Source: Lepidurus packardi
Lineage: Eukaryota > Arthropoda > Branchiopoda > Notostraca > Triopsidae
DNA: 64,000 nt
Reading direction: 5' to 3'
Assembly (NCBI GenBank): GCA_023053545.1
Contig: JAKZAN010000002.1
Span: 237,501-301,500 of the forward strand
Shown: in pieces, positions 21,055-33,281 of the stretch
How the letters are laid out: every line of letters starts with the position of its first letter
How positions within the stretch are numbered: position 1 is the stretch's first letter
The notes under the pieces: generated by a model
Database searches by the model: none
What the model saw: only the letters and a program-made list of their open reading frames with translations
Told to the model about the DNA's origin: nothing
Made by a program: the position numbers and the translations under genes

Positions 21055-24000
21055 TGTTACCAAAGATGCGGCTAAAAGTGGACGGGCAGGATGTCGAAGC
21101 GTTGGTGGATTCTGGAGCTTCAAAAACGATGATTCGTGCGGATTTGGTCAATCCCGAGAAGGAACTGGAACCTTGGGTGAAGAGCGGATTTATAGCGGCC
21201 AACGGTTCGGAGCTTACACCGGTGGGGACTGCGAAGATGAGTGTTACCACAGAAACACGAGAGGTGAAGTTAGAAATGGCGGTAGTGGACGAGTTATCGC
21301 ATGAGATGCTGTTGGGAGTAGATGGGATTGTAGAGCTAGGAGTAGGATTGCGTACCCAAGATGGCGTAGTAGAAGCGTTTGAACAAGGGATTTCGGAAGT
21401 AGAAACTGAAGAGTTGGGACCCGTGAATAAGGTCGGAGAGTTGGAGGAGAGGGATGAGTTACCCCTAGCAGGAATAAAAGATGAAGTGAATAACGTACAA
21501 GAGTATCCCATAATAGCATCACTTGTGGTTAATATTCCCCCACGAAGCACCCGTTTCATCTCAGTAAGTGTAACAGAGCAGCCGGCTGCTACTGAAGGCA
21601 TGGTAAGTCCATATCTAGTCCATCACCCGAATCAAAGTTTTCTGGTTCCAAGGTCACTTGTCAAGTTGAAAAGTGACGGAAGGAGTATGATCCCTGTAAC
21701 AAACCCCTAGAAGAGCCGCTACAATTAAAAGTTGGTCAAAGGATTTCGACATTTACTCCAGTGGACGATCAACAATATGCTTGTATCATTACCACGATTG
21801 ACGAGGAATCCAAGCTCTTAGAATCTAAGGACAATCAGCTGGCAGAGTGGGACCCCCCAGTACAATATGGTACCCAATTATCTCCCGAACAGCATCAAGA
21901 ACTAAAAGCATTAGTGAGGAGATACAGTCATTGTTTCTCTACTAATCCTACTCATTTTGGACATACACGTCAAGCTACTCACTCGATTCCCGTAAGTACG
22001 TCTGTTCCCGTACGTCTTCGACCCTACCGAACATCTCCTGGTGAACGCAACGAAATCGCAAAACAAGTAGATGAAATGCTGAGTCAAGATATCATACGAC
22101 CCTCCCAGAGTCCTTGGGCGTTTCCCGTGGTATTGGTGCGTAAAAAGAATGGAACTTGGAGATTTTGTGTGGATTATAGACGTCTGAACGCAGTAACGGT
22201 GAAAGATTCTTATCCCCTTCCTTTACTCGATGACGTACTTCAACGACTGGGTGGTGCTCGCTATTTTTCCCCAATGGATCTCATCGGGGGCTACTGGCAG
22301 ATGGAAGTGGAGGAAGAGGACCGACAGAAAACAGCATTCGTTACACCAGACGGATTGTACGAGTTCCAGCGTATGCCATTTGGGTTAACTAATGCCCCAG
22401 CCAGTTTTCAGCGCCTTATGGATCAAGTTTTGGGTGGACTAAAATGGCAGACTTGCATGGCCTTTTTAGATGATGTGATGCCTTATTCCGCGACATTTCA
22501 GCAACATTTGGTAGATGTGGAAGCTGTGTTCAAATCTTTGGAAAAAGCAAATCTTCTACTACATCCTGCAAAGTGTACGTTCGGTACGGATCATACGATT
22601 TACCTAGGACATAAAGTGAGTAGTGAAGGTATCCAACCTGACCCCCAGAAAACAGTTGCAGTTCGTGAATTTCCAGTACCGGAAAATGTTCGTGAAGTCC
22701 GTGGATTTTTGGGACTAACCGGCTACTATCGTCGCTTCATCTCCGAGTATGCTAGGAAAGCCTACGCTCTCCATATACTACTGCGAAAAGACATGAAATG
22801 GCGCTGGACTCCGGAGCAACGGGAGGCATTTACCGTGTTGAAAGAAGCACTTATCTGTTCGCCCATTTTACGTCACTTCAAAGAGGGATTTCCCACTGAA
22901 CTTCACACCGACGCCAGCATTCTCGGTCTGGGGGCCGTTCTGATTCAAATCAAGAATAACGAAAGTCACGTGGTCGCCTATGCAAGTAGAAGAGTAACTG
23001 AGGTCGAACGACGATACCACTCGAATGAATTGGAGTGTTTGGCACTAGTTTGGGCATTACAGCATTTTCGGTCATATGTCCATGGACGTCCTTTGAAGAT
23101 CGTTACCGACAATGTCGCGGTGAAATGGCTTCAAGCGGCACAACCAATGAACCGTAAGTTTGCGCGTTGGTTAGTAGCGATGGAAGAATACCAACCTTTC
23201 ACCATTGAACACCGTAAAGGTAAGTTGAACGTGGTAGCCGACGCTCTTTCCCGAGCACCAGTAGGGAACCCCATTGAGAGCGAAGACGATTTCCGTATGT
23301 TTGTGTGCCTTCTTACTCCCAGTCCGATTTCGAAATCCGAATTAGCCACCTTACAATCTGTGAGTCCCGATTTTCGGAAAATCCTACGAGTCTTACGTGA
23401 TCAGCCTAATGAAGAATCGAAAAGAAGCCGTGACCGGATTAAGGAAGAATTTCACATTAAGGATGAAGTACTTTACCGTATCAATGTGGGTATAGGACGA
23501 CGTCTACTACTCGTAGTGCCTCCATCGTTACGACGGGATTTAGTATCCGCAGTACACGACCCCCCGGAAAACGGTCATCTCGGAAGAGAGAAAACAATTG
23601 AACGACTAATTCAACGATTCTGGTGGCCTGGGATGCGACAGACGGTGAAAAGATACATCCGCGGCTGTTTAAAATGTCAAGTAAATAAGCTACCTCCAGG
23701 ATCTCGAGAAGGACATCTGCAATCCATACCCCCACCAACGAAACCTTTTGAGGTAATTGGTATAGACCATGTAGGGCCCTTACAGAGAACTCCGCGCGGG
23801 TCGAGACATATCCTGGTAATCGTAGACCATTTGACTAAGTGGACGGAATTGGCATCCGTGCCGGATACTAGCACGGAGGAAGTGTATTCGAATCCTGAAA
23901 AACCAGATCTTCCTCAGACATGGAATACCCGCTCCGATTATCAGTGATCGAGGATCCGCCTTTACATCACAAAACTTCGAAGAAACGATTAGAAGCTTGG

Positions 24001-24833
24001 GTATTCGACATAGCTTAACATCAGCCTACCATCCCCAGAGTAACGGGTTAGTTGAACGAAATAATCAAACGGTGATTACTATTCTACGTGCTTACGTGAA
24101 CCGGGCTCATGACAATTGGGATGCATACCTCCAGTCCGCAGCATTTGCCATGAACTCGTCTGTCCAAACCTCTTCCAAACGTTCCCCTTTTGAATTACTT
24201 TATGGTCGAATTCCTGTGGTGGCGTGTGAACGTTTCTTTCCATGGCCTCAAGATGATGGGGAGACGTATGAAGAATTCTTCGATAAAATTCAGGGATTAT
24301 GGAGGGAAGCGTATAACAATATATTACGCGCTCAACTACGTCAAGCTGAGTACTATAATGATAAACGCAAGGAAGCCCGGAGTTATGAGCCTGGAGAACT
24401 CGTGTGGATCCGACGCAATATTCGACGAAAGGGAAGGAGCCCGAAGTTGGAGCCTAAATTTATCGGACCTTACGAGATACAAAGTAAGATTTCCGAGAAT
24501 ACTTATCGAGTACAGGACTTACCGGTTTTACGAACGCGAAAACGTTGGAGGGTTTTCCCTGTACATGTACAATGTCTGAAACCTTACCAAGGTCCTTATG
24601 ATTCGGAGGAGGAGGCAAATTCCTCAGGGGAAGAGTCAGATCAGTTAAAACCCAAAGAAACTCCTGGATCTATGGAAGTGTACGGTGCCGAGGGTGCTCA
24701 AATCCCGCAACAAGAAACCTTGGAGGCTGAAGACTCGAACGAATTAACGACAATGGAAGACTTACCTCAGCCAAAACGTTCAACCCGAGTGCGGAAAAAG
24801 CCAGTATACCTAGAAGATTTTGTACTAGATTGA
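21051..24833 (+). CDS. pol: pol region of the young gypsy element
   Basis: In order: retropepsin (LVDSGASKTMI), reverse transcriptase (FCVDYRRLNAVT; the catalytic FLDD box), RNase H (LHTDASILGLGAVL), the zinc-binding and core domains of integrase (HLGREKTIERLIQRFWW; IGIDHVGPL; AYHPQSNGLVERNNQT) and a basic C-terminal domain. The order integrase after RNase H marks Ty3/gypsy. As a region it appears to contain about two breaks. Confidence 0.9.
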
Positions 24834-25059
24834 TCTTTTTGATAATTTACTTTCCTAGTTCCTTGTGAAAATTGCTTGCTTCTACTTCTATACTTTAATT
24901 TATGTATGTGACCAAGATATTGTCCCCACACTACGTCCCTCTATGTATCCGTTCAAAGATTTCGTCACATTTGTTGCCCAAACGTTCTGCTTGACATGTG
25001 TTTGTCATCAAACCCTTTTGTTGGACGTGGGGACCACGTCCACTGGTAGCGTGGCCGAA

Positions 25060-25353
25060 TGTAATGGTTAAATTATATGTATATTAGTATTTCTAAGGCT
25101 CACTAGGTGGCGTGAGATGTGTGTTGCGTGAAGAGTTGCTGAGGAGAGTGGTAGTCAGAGAGTGGGTAGCGAGTCGGGGTATGTAGCGGTAGTCAGGAGA
25201 AGTAGAGTTAAGGCGGTGATTTTGATTGTTGGAGTTTTGTGATTTAAAGGGATTTATGTTGACAATACAGTGGAATTAAACGAACCCAGCTCATTTCCAG
25301 GGGTTTTCCTTTCGGACATTTATAATTATCCAAATTACAACTTTCCCCTCACA
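25060..25353 (+). repeat. 3' LTR of the young gypsy element
   Basis: 294 bp, matching the 5' LTR at all but one visible position. Confidence 0.95.
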
Positions 25354-26098
25354 GTATTTATCGTTCTTTGTATTGTTTTCTCCGTAGTATGGTCGAGACA
25401 AAATCCAACTCGAAGAGGAAGTCTTGCCCTATAACTATGCGACAGTAATGACTATGTAATGCGACAGTATAGCTGGTTTGGGAATTTTTTGACATGCTAT
25501 GGAGTACTTCTGTATTCTTCATTATTACCATCGAGTACTTCCGTATTTTTCACTTTCCTCATGGCGATCTTTAGTGATGCCTGTTTTACTCTTACTAAAA
25601 ATGTAAAATTTTCACGTTTGCACTTCTATTCTACACTAATCTGTAAGAGGAAGAATAAAGTATATTTAATGAAAAAGCCTTTGCTCTTTTTCGCGTATTT
25701 CAATAAGGGTTTACTGTTTTCGTGTTTATCATCCGAGTAACTTAATTTTTACGGTATTTCTGAAAAATTTATAACTACCCAATCTTAGACCTTGATTAGG
25801 TCAAAATCATTTAATCGGTTTTACAGAATTTTGCTTTGCAAATCCCCATTTTTAAGTTGTAGTTTTGGTATAGTTATATAGTTACCAATTATAAGGCTGT
25901 GAAAGGTTTTTTGTCCGGAGAAATCACCTATACGTATATACTATGGAAAAGTGTCCACTTTGAGATACACATTTCAACTTTCTCGTGCTATTGGAAATAA
26001 CTAAAGCAATGCTTTCACCCTGCAAGCAGCGTAAAAAAATTTGTTCATTGCTATAGATCAATTCAGATCAGGTCAGCTATTGATACAATCGCAAAAAA

Positions 26099-28637
26099 AT
26101 GTCTCTCTGTGTTATCTGTAAGTGTGAAGTAAGGCCACGACAAGAGGGGCTTGGGCCATGCGACAACTGCAACAGCTGGCAGCATAGAATTTGCAAAACT
26201 GGTAAGATAGGATATGTCATAAAAAATGATGTGTCAAACTAAAGGCTTACCTTACATTTTGTTTGCATTTATTTACTAGGAGTAACGCGTCAGAAATATC
26301 GCATACTGAAGAAGAAGAGCTCCTTTCCTTGGCTTTGCTCGCTTTGCAAGAGTAATGCCGCGTCACCCGAATTTCATGGGTTTTCAAAAGATACATCTAA
26401 CGCGGTAAAGTTAAACGTTACATGCTTGAATGCAATTTTAGCTGCTTTTCTAGGACACGGGTATGGATTGCGTTCTTCCACCCCCGCCAATATTTGACAA
26501 TCAAGCAGAATACGAGCTCCAAGAAAACGAGGTAATTTGTACCCCAGCACACCTTCAAAAGATTTTCAACCGATTTTCTCTAGGATACGAATATGATTTG
26601 CATTCTTCCACCTCCGCCAATGTCCGAAAATGAAGCCGAAGACGACGAGCTTCACCAAAACGAAGTAAATTGTAGTCCAACCCACCATCCAAAGATTTTT
26701 AAACAATTTTTCCTAGGATACGAATACGGATGGCATGCTTTCACCACCGCACCCGCCAGTATTTATCTATGAAGGCTATAGCGAATGGGCTGTTCAACAA
26801 GAACAAAACGAGGTAACATATAGTGGTAACATATTGCTTTTTCTAATTGCCTGTGTAGTGTATTTTAGGCTATGCAGGTTGCCGAATGTGAAGCCCGCTA
26901 CTCGCCATTGTTTCGTGACGAATATGCCCCCAACGTTGATTTCTCGGACGAGGTACAAACTCAACGCTATACTTAATTTTTTAATAGCACATAGACGACT
27001 TGTTTGTTTAATTTAAATGCTTTCTATTGTTGTCAGGACACAGATACGGCTGACGAATTCGAACCGCGATTCTCACCATTGCCTAACGACGAAGATGTCC
27101 ATAACGGGTATTTTTCTGACGAGGTAGTCGCAAAGCTGAACTTCATTATCTAACTGCTTGCTTCCTTATTTAAATTTAACTCGTATTATTTAACAGGACA
27201 CAGTTGCGGACATGAACATCACGCCTCCTGTGATTCCCTTTCGTCAGTCGCTAGTTGTTGAAGAAGATTCGTTTTCGGAAGATTCATCGTTGGAATCTGC
27301 AGAACGTGAACCTACCCTCACTTTTACAGTAGTTGAGCGGGGAACAAATTTCAACCGTACGGCGCTTTTCGACTCGGACGGGAAGAAATACACAGTCAAA
27401 CGCCGCTTGGGATCTGAAGCCATCGAATGGCGCTGCAACATTAGAAAACCATACTGCCGTGGACTGGTTAAGCAAACCGGCGATACATTCGTCCTTGTTA
27501 GATGCCACACGTGCCCAACCAGTGACCCTAACAGGTTGAAGGTTGCTTTGGCAGAGAAGAAAATGAAATCCGCAGCCGAAGACGGTAAATATAACGATTA
27601 CATTGCAATCTTTGCATACATTACTCACGCTGGTTATTGTAGACTAGTACATGTCAGCGCAAGCCGTCGTGGACAAGGTTCTTGTAGATGACTTTGGTGA
27701 CCAGGGTCTGCCTTTATCATTGCCAAACAAGCGCGCCTTGATACGCAAGACTAATCGCGTAAGGGAGAAAAAGCGCCCGAAACACCCCACGGAATTGGAC
27801 TTTGTACTCAACCAGGATTTTGTGGAGGAAGACCACTCATCTTCGTACTCATGTCGGGCAAACGGCAGATGGATTACATGGAAGTATTTCGCACTGTTTT
27901 GCGGCTGTGCCCTGTACGACCGTTGCTCAAGTCAATTGTAATGGATTTTGAGAGACCCATGTGGAACGCCGCCCGTGCAGTGTTCCCAGGAATTCACGTG
28001 CGCGGATGCGCATTTCACTGGACTCAAGCCGTGTGGCGTAATATTCAAAAATACGGCCTACAGGAACACCACAAGCATGACGAACACGTCAAGAAGTTTT
28101 GCAAGTAAAATGCTTAGTTTATTATTTATTACTGTAATGCTCATACCCTTACAACTTTTTACATCTTACAGAATGATATTTGCTCTTCAATTCGTACCGG
28201 CTGACCACATTGTCCCAGTTTTTGAGAGTATTAACAAACGGACAAAGAGGCCTTCCCTTCGCAAACTTTGCAACTATTTACGGCGCACCTGGATTGAAAA
28301 CGATGCGTGGCCACCACAAGTTTGGTCAAGCTACGGACAGACAATCCGTACGAACAATGATGTTGAATCGTGGCACGCAAGTCTGAAGAAGAAGATCCGA
28401 CAGAAGACCCCAAACCTCTATTTCTTGATTAGTATGCTTTACGACGAAAGCAAGCTTGTAGCGATTACTAGGAAGCTACTGTCTTCTCAACGTATAGCTC
28501 GCATACAGCCGTCAAAACAAAACGCCAAAGAAAAAGTATTTCAAAAATTGTTTACCGAGTACAATGACGGTACAATTAATGTGAATGGATTATTGGACAA
28601 ATGTTGTTACATGTACAGTCCAGTACTTGCTGAGTGA
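26099..28637 (+). pseudogene. MULE transposase 2 (PHD, FLYWCH, MULE), partly deleted
   Basis: Exon 1 (26099-26201) and exon 2 (26280-26404) encode a PHD finger (CVICKCE, CDNCNSWQHRIC, WLCSLC). Six further phase-0 exons follow: 26454-26531, 26584-26664, 26717-26812, 26869-26952, 27037-27123 and one starting at 27197. Five of them begin with Asp-Thr. The last encodes a FLYWCH finger (KYTVKRRLGSEAIEWRC to CRGLV and a final His). The MULE core follows with LMSGKRQMDYMEVF, IVMDFERPMWNAA, GCAFHWTQAVW and TNNDVESWHASLKKK. Between LDFVLNQDF and this core the sequence expected to hold the first catalytic Asp is missing, and the frame changes near 27850, so the enzyme looks defective. It sits between the long inverted repeats of its element. 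Confidence 0.8.
26454..26812 (+). repeat. Tandemly triplicated exon-intron unit in MULE transposase 2
   Basis: Units of about 130 bp begin at 26454, 26584 and 26717. Each has an exon starting GA(C/T)ACG and ending in a Glu codon before GTAA, followed by a roughly 50-bp intron. The peptides run DTGMDCVLPPPP, DTNMICILPPPP and DTNTDGMLSPPHPP. Two further exons (26869 and 27037) share a second pattern, ARYSPLFRDE and PRFSPLPNDE, both ending FSDE. Confidence 0.9.
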
Positions 28638-28808
28638 GCTATATTTATCATATATTTATTTATTTCATTATTCTTTGTGACGCGTGTCCATTATGTTTTT
28701 GAAAGATTTTGAACATATTTTTTTATTGTTGTATATGTTTTTTGTATTATTGTATAATTTTTTTTGTTTGTTTCTTGTATTTTTTTATTATTGCTTATTT
28801 TTTTTATT

Positions 28809-28814
<6 letters not shown>

Positions 28815-28842
<28 letters not shown>
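28815..28842. repeat. (TA)n microsatellite
   Basis: About 12 TA dinucleotides within an AT-rich 340-bp stretch (28638-28974) between the MULE transposase gene and the right inverted repeat; nothing else is seen there. Confidence 0.9.
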
Positions 28843-28843
<1 letters not shown>

Positions 28844-29616
28844 TTATTTTATTATTTTAAATAAATACCATTTATTTTTGGTATTTCTTTAACAGTGGAC
28901 TATTAAAAATGCATTATTAACTATAGTTTACCCTTTTTTCTATTACATACTAGCCAAACATCTCCTTTGATCCATCCCAAACCAGCTACTGTCACATTAC
29001 AGCCGCCACTTTTTATTTTAACATAGTTAGGGCAAGATTTCGATCCTCTTCGAGTTGGATTTTGTCTCGACCATACTACGGAGAAAACAATACAAAGAAC
29101 GATAAATACAGCAAGTCGATGTCAAAACTCGTACAAAGAAGTATTGCTATAAATATTTAGTATGCTCTTGTCCAGTCTTATATAAAGTCCATCCCAATCC
29201 AGCTAACACTGTAACAGTCGTACTATACTTCAGTCGCCACTTCTTAGACTTTTAGTTTTTTAATATAGTTTTGGGCAAGACTTCCACTTCCAGTTCATTT
29301 CTTCTGGGCCATTCTAAGTAGAAAACAATACAAAAAAGATAAATACTTAATTTCACATATGTTACAATACAATAGATATGTTTGAAAATATATACATGTC
29401 GTGTCTTACCCATATCGTGTGTTGTTCCCTGAGTCCGTAAAACAGCACAACAGGGTGTTTACAATGTTTCAAAATAGTGGGCCCGTTTGGTCTGTTGACT
29501 GGGCCCGTTTGGTCAATGGTTGGGCCTCTTTGGCACTGGGCCCGTTTGGTCAAGGTGGGCCCGTTTGGAACTGGGCCCGTTCGTCCCCTACCCCTTTAAT
29601 CTCTCTTTGTTTTGAA

Positions 29617-32600
29617 ATGGTAAATCTAAACATTCTTGGTGTACCCGTCAGTTTTCCCTTTGATCCCTATGATGTACAAGTTCAGTACATGGAAAAGGTT
29701 ATCCAGAGCCTCCAAAACGTAATGTCTATGCTGAAGTATTAGAACTAAGGAACTAACCTGTTGTTTGTTTCAAGGGTATAAATGCACTTCTAGAATCTCC
29801 TACTGGCACGGGCAAAACGCTCTGCTTACTCTGCTCATCTTTAGCATGGCAATCCTCCAGGAAAGCCCAACTTCAATCAGCCGCAATGTTAGACAACCCA
29901 GACGCCTCTAGGATGAAGAACGATTTAGAGAAAGCTACTGGATTAACATGGGGAACTGCCGGCACTTCTCAGTTTCTCCCCAAGATCATCTACGCCTCCA
30001 GAACCCACTCCCAGCTCAGCCAAGTCATCCAAGAGCTCAAAAGGACCACTTACAATCACATGAAAGCTAGTATCTTGGGCTCGCGGGACCAACTGTGTAT
30101 CCATCCTGAAGTTTCCAAAGAGCTCAACAACTCCGTCAAGCTGCACATGTGCTATGCGCGTGTCCAGAGCAAAAGCTGTCATTTCCATAATAACCTCGAG
30201 GCCAAGAAAGAAGAAAAAGACTTCAAAGAAAGCATTTTGGATATCGAAGATCTCACCAAAGCTGGCAAAGTTCATCGCGTCTGTCCGTATTACTTAACCA
30301 AAGAGATTAAGAAGAGCGCCGACATTATCTTTATGCCATACAATTACTTGTTAGACCCAGCCATTCGGAAAATCCACGGAATTGAGCTCGCAGGGAATAT
30401 TGTCATTTTCGACGAAGCTCACAACGTGGAAAAAATGTGCGAAGAAGCTGCTTCGGTCCAACTTAGAAGCTTAGATATCGCCCTCTGCATCGACGAAGTG
30501 TCTCAGGTACAACTTGGGCTTGATTTCCCTTGAAAGGATTAGACAAATTTAGTCATAGACATTTTTAGGTGATTAAAAAGATGACAGCAGACCAACAAGC
30601 GATGGAAGCAGAGTTCGGCTCTTCGGATACGACCCGAATGGTGGATTTCACCCTAGAAGAATTGTGTATCCTCAAAGTCATGTTTCTTAACTTGGAAAAG
30701 GAAATTGACGCCATTCCCTCACCTCCAAGTGAAGGAATCACGTTTCCGGGTGATTACATGTTCCAATTATTAGCTAATGCGGAACTTACGCCAGAAAAAC
30801 GGACTACTGTCATTGAGCTGGTTGACAAGCTTGTCCAGTACCTCACTGTAGCTAGTGGAACTGGGCCTTTCCAGCGGAAAGGAGCTGGATTGCAAGTTTT
30901 CGCCAATTTGCTGAAAATTGTCTTTGCAAAAGAGAAATTCTCACTGGAACACTTGGAAAGAGTGAAGCGCTCCTACAAAGTATGCAACTTTGCCATCTTT
31001 CGTTTCTCTTAAGTGATTAATCCGTTTTATTACTTCGCTGCTGCTTAAGATACCTAAAAAATTAAGCTAATTTGGACATTCTTATTTTCCTACATTGCGT
31101 TCTTGAATTTCTCTATTAGGTCCATATCGCAATGGAAGAGGTCAAAGCCAAGAAAAGTAAGCCAGATTGGTCGACAGCCTCCGGAAATCAGAAGCAAGGC
31201 AAAGTTATAAGTTACTGGTGTTTTAGCCCAGGGTTTGGGTAACTTGGAGCATTTTCTTTAGTGTAAAAAAAAAAATTTGATTCTTTTTTCCTTAATTTAG
31301 ACTCCGGGATTTGATGGAACAAGGCGTCCGAAGCCTTATTCTAACAAGTGGGACCTTGTCTCCATTAAACAGCTTTGCTGCAGAGTTGCAAGTGCCATTT
31401 CCCTTACGGCTCGAAAATCCCCACATTATCGGAGCCAATCAGGTTCTAGTAGGCGTGTTAAGCCATGGGCCAGATGACCAAGAACTCAATTCTTGTTACC
31501 AAAATCGGTAATATCGAAGCAGATTTTAAAAAACTACTTTTGTTTCTATATTCGAAGAAATTGTTAACTTTGTGTAAAACTGGCAGGTCAAGACCCGAAT
31601 ATATTCGGTCTCTTGGAGGAACCATTCGTAATGTAGCCCAAGTTTCGCCTCATGGATTGCTCATTTTCTTCCCCTCCTATCCCGTTATGAAGTCTTGTCA
31701 AGAAAACTGGCAGATGTCGGGCCTCTGGGAGACCATAGATCGCTTTAAAGTAAACTTTCCTTACAGGTTTACCGTAACTATAGATGTTTACTGGATATTT
31801 ATGTATGTTTTTAGTCCATCTATGTCGAACCTACGAGTAAAGAAGGCTTTAATGAAGCTATGTTAGGCTATTACAGTGCAATCCAAGATCCTTCCAAGAA
31901 AGGAGCTTGCTTCATGGCCGTTTGCAGAGGCAAAGTACCTACGAATTGTTTTTTTAAACGAAGAAAATATTCATTTTTTTAAAAGGTGTCTGAAGGTTTA
32001 GACTTTGCGGACATGAATGGTCGAGTGGTTATCATCACAGGATTACCGTATCCACCTGCAAGAGACCCACGTGTGATTCTCAAACAGCGGTATTTGGAAG
32101 AAAACCGTCTAAATCCGGAGTTTCAAGTAAATTGGATCTTTTCGTAAAGCCAAGACTACATTTTCTTATCCTTAGGGTTTATCTAGCACGGATTGGTATA
32201 GATTGGAAGCAACTCGAGCTGTCAATCAAGCTATTGGGCGAGTAATTCGCCACAAGAATGATTATGGCGCTATTCTTCTCTGTGATAAGCGATTTGGCAA
32301 CAAGGATATCACTTCGCAACTCTCAGCGTGGATCCGGCCACACATTAAGCTTTATCAGAAGGTTGGACCCTTGCTACGGGACGTTAGAACTTTCTTTCAG
32401 GACGCTCTAAAGAATGTACCTTTTCTTAATGCATTTTTTTTATTGGATATTCGTGGCTAATTTTTTTCTGCTTAGCTACCTCAACCGGAAGTGAAAGGCG
32501 GGAAGAGTGTAGCGCCTTTTAGCAATGGGGCTGAGGATTCGTTACTGGGGAGACAGTCCATGAGCATTGGAGCGTCTGCTTTTGAATTCAATCAAAATCG

Positions 32601-33281
32601 AGCAGTGCAGCAGCCTAAGACAGCAAGTGGCAGCCATGCTTCAGGGTTTTTAAGCGAATTTGACGTCGATTTGTCATCCTACACGCAAAAAGCAACCCCC
32701 CCCAGAGTTTCCCAAACTGTGAGCAGCTTGTTTGGAGCATTGGAGTCCACTCAATCCATTGTAGATTTCAATGTAGTCAAGAAGACCCAGAAAGAAGCGA
32801 ATCCTGAGGTTAGCTGCGCTGCAGCACCTGTGCCGAAAAGGCGGAAATTTAATATTGTTTCGAGCGAAGAAAAACGATTTTTGACCACAGCTTTGGGTTC
32901 CGCTTCCGAAGAAATTGTGAAGGTTGAAAAGCAACCTGAAGAGAAAGTAAAGCCTCCCGCCCCTTATCTTTCACCTTCAGAATATCTGTTACAAGTAAAG
33001 TCGTCCGCGTTCTTTCCATTTCTGAACTAATGTAATTTTTGGTTCGACTTTAGGTTAAACGATACGTGAGTAAAGAAGAATATGTTGTGTTTTCCAAAGC
33101 AGTGAAAGCTTACAAAGCCGCCAAGGATCTCAATGTATTACTGCGTGATTTAGGGGCCTTATTTCTGCGAGAGAAGCTCAAACATGGATTTTTGCGAGGG
33201 TTTCGGCATTTCGTGTACACGGATCAAATTGCGGCTTTCGATAAGGCCTGCTCGGAGCTCCTAGGAGGGAAACCCGGTTGA
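29617..33281 (+). CDS. RTEL1: Regulator of telomere elongation helicase 1 (XPD-family Fe-S helicase)
   Basis: Eleven exons (29617-29718, 29775-30506, 30569-30979, 31120-31238, 31301-31507, 31587-31749, 31815-31934, 31986-32126, 32176-32415, 32476-32994, 33054-33281) give 993 aa. RTEL1 is a 5'-3' DNA helicase that unwinds D-loops, T-loops and G-quadruplexes in the nucleus. The start [19 protein letters not shown] matches the family N-terminus. Visible motifs are Walker A SPTGTGKT (42-49, Lys48), four Fe-S cysteines (142, 160, 169, 204), DEAH (247-250), [21 protein letters not shown] and the motif VI stretch [16 protein letters not shown]-terminal helical domain ([20 protein letters not shown]) resembles the harmonin-like domain. 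I see no PIP box or RING finger, which vertebrate forms carry. The start codon lies 15 bp beyond the target duplication of the upstream MULE. Confidence 0.95.

Larger units (their letters stand above)
19061..25353 (+). mobile_element. Ty3/gypsy LTR retrotransposon, young, nearly whole
   Basis: Two LTRs of 294 bp (19061-19354 and 25060-25353) begin TGTAATGG and end CACA. They differ at a single position that I could see, so the insertion is recent. A 4-bp target duplication, GTAT, flanks it. Internal parts in order are a primer-binding region after the 5' LTR (TGGTGGCAGCGGTGGG), gag, then pol with protease, reverse transcriptase, RNase H and integrase. No envelope gene is visible. The coding region looks broken in about two places, though gag-to-pol frame changes are normal in this family and could explain part of that. 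It lies inside the left inverted repeat of the MULE. Confidence 0.95.
18581..29593 (+). mobile_element. Mutator-like element (MULE) with ~610-bp inverted repeats, carrying an inserted LTR element
   Basis: The ends are GGGTAGGGGACGAACGGGCC and its inverse. The flanking 8-bp duplication CTTTAATC lies at 18573-18580 and 29594-29601. The inverted repeats cover about 18581-25484 on the left (excluding the inserted LTR element at 19061-25353) and 28975-29593 on the right. They are nearly identical except in their innermost ~80 bp. Each outer end carries about six AAACGGGCCCA-type units, likely transposase-binding sites. Inside is a PHD-FLYWCH-MULE transposase gene. Without the LTR insertion the element would be about 4.7 kb. 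Long inverted repeats and the transposase family fit Mutator; 8 bp is within, but at the short end of, its target-duplication range. Confidence 0.9.
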
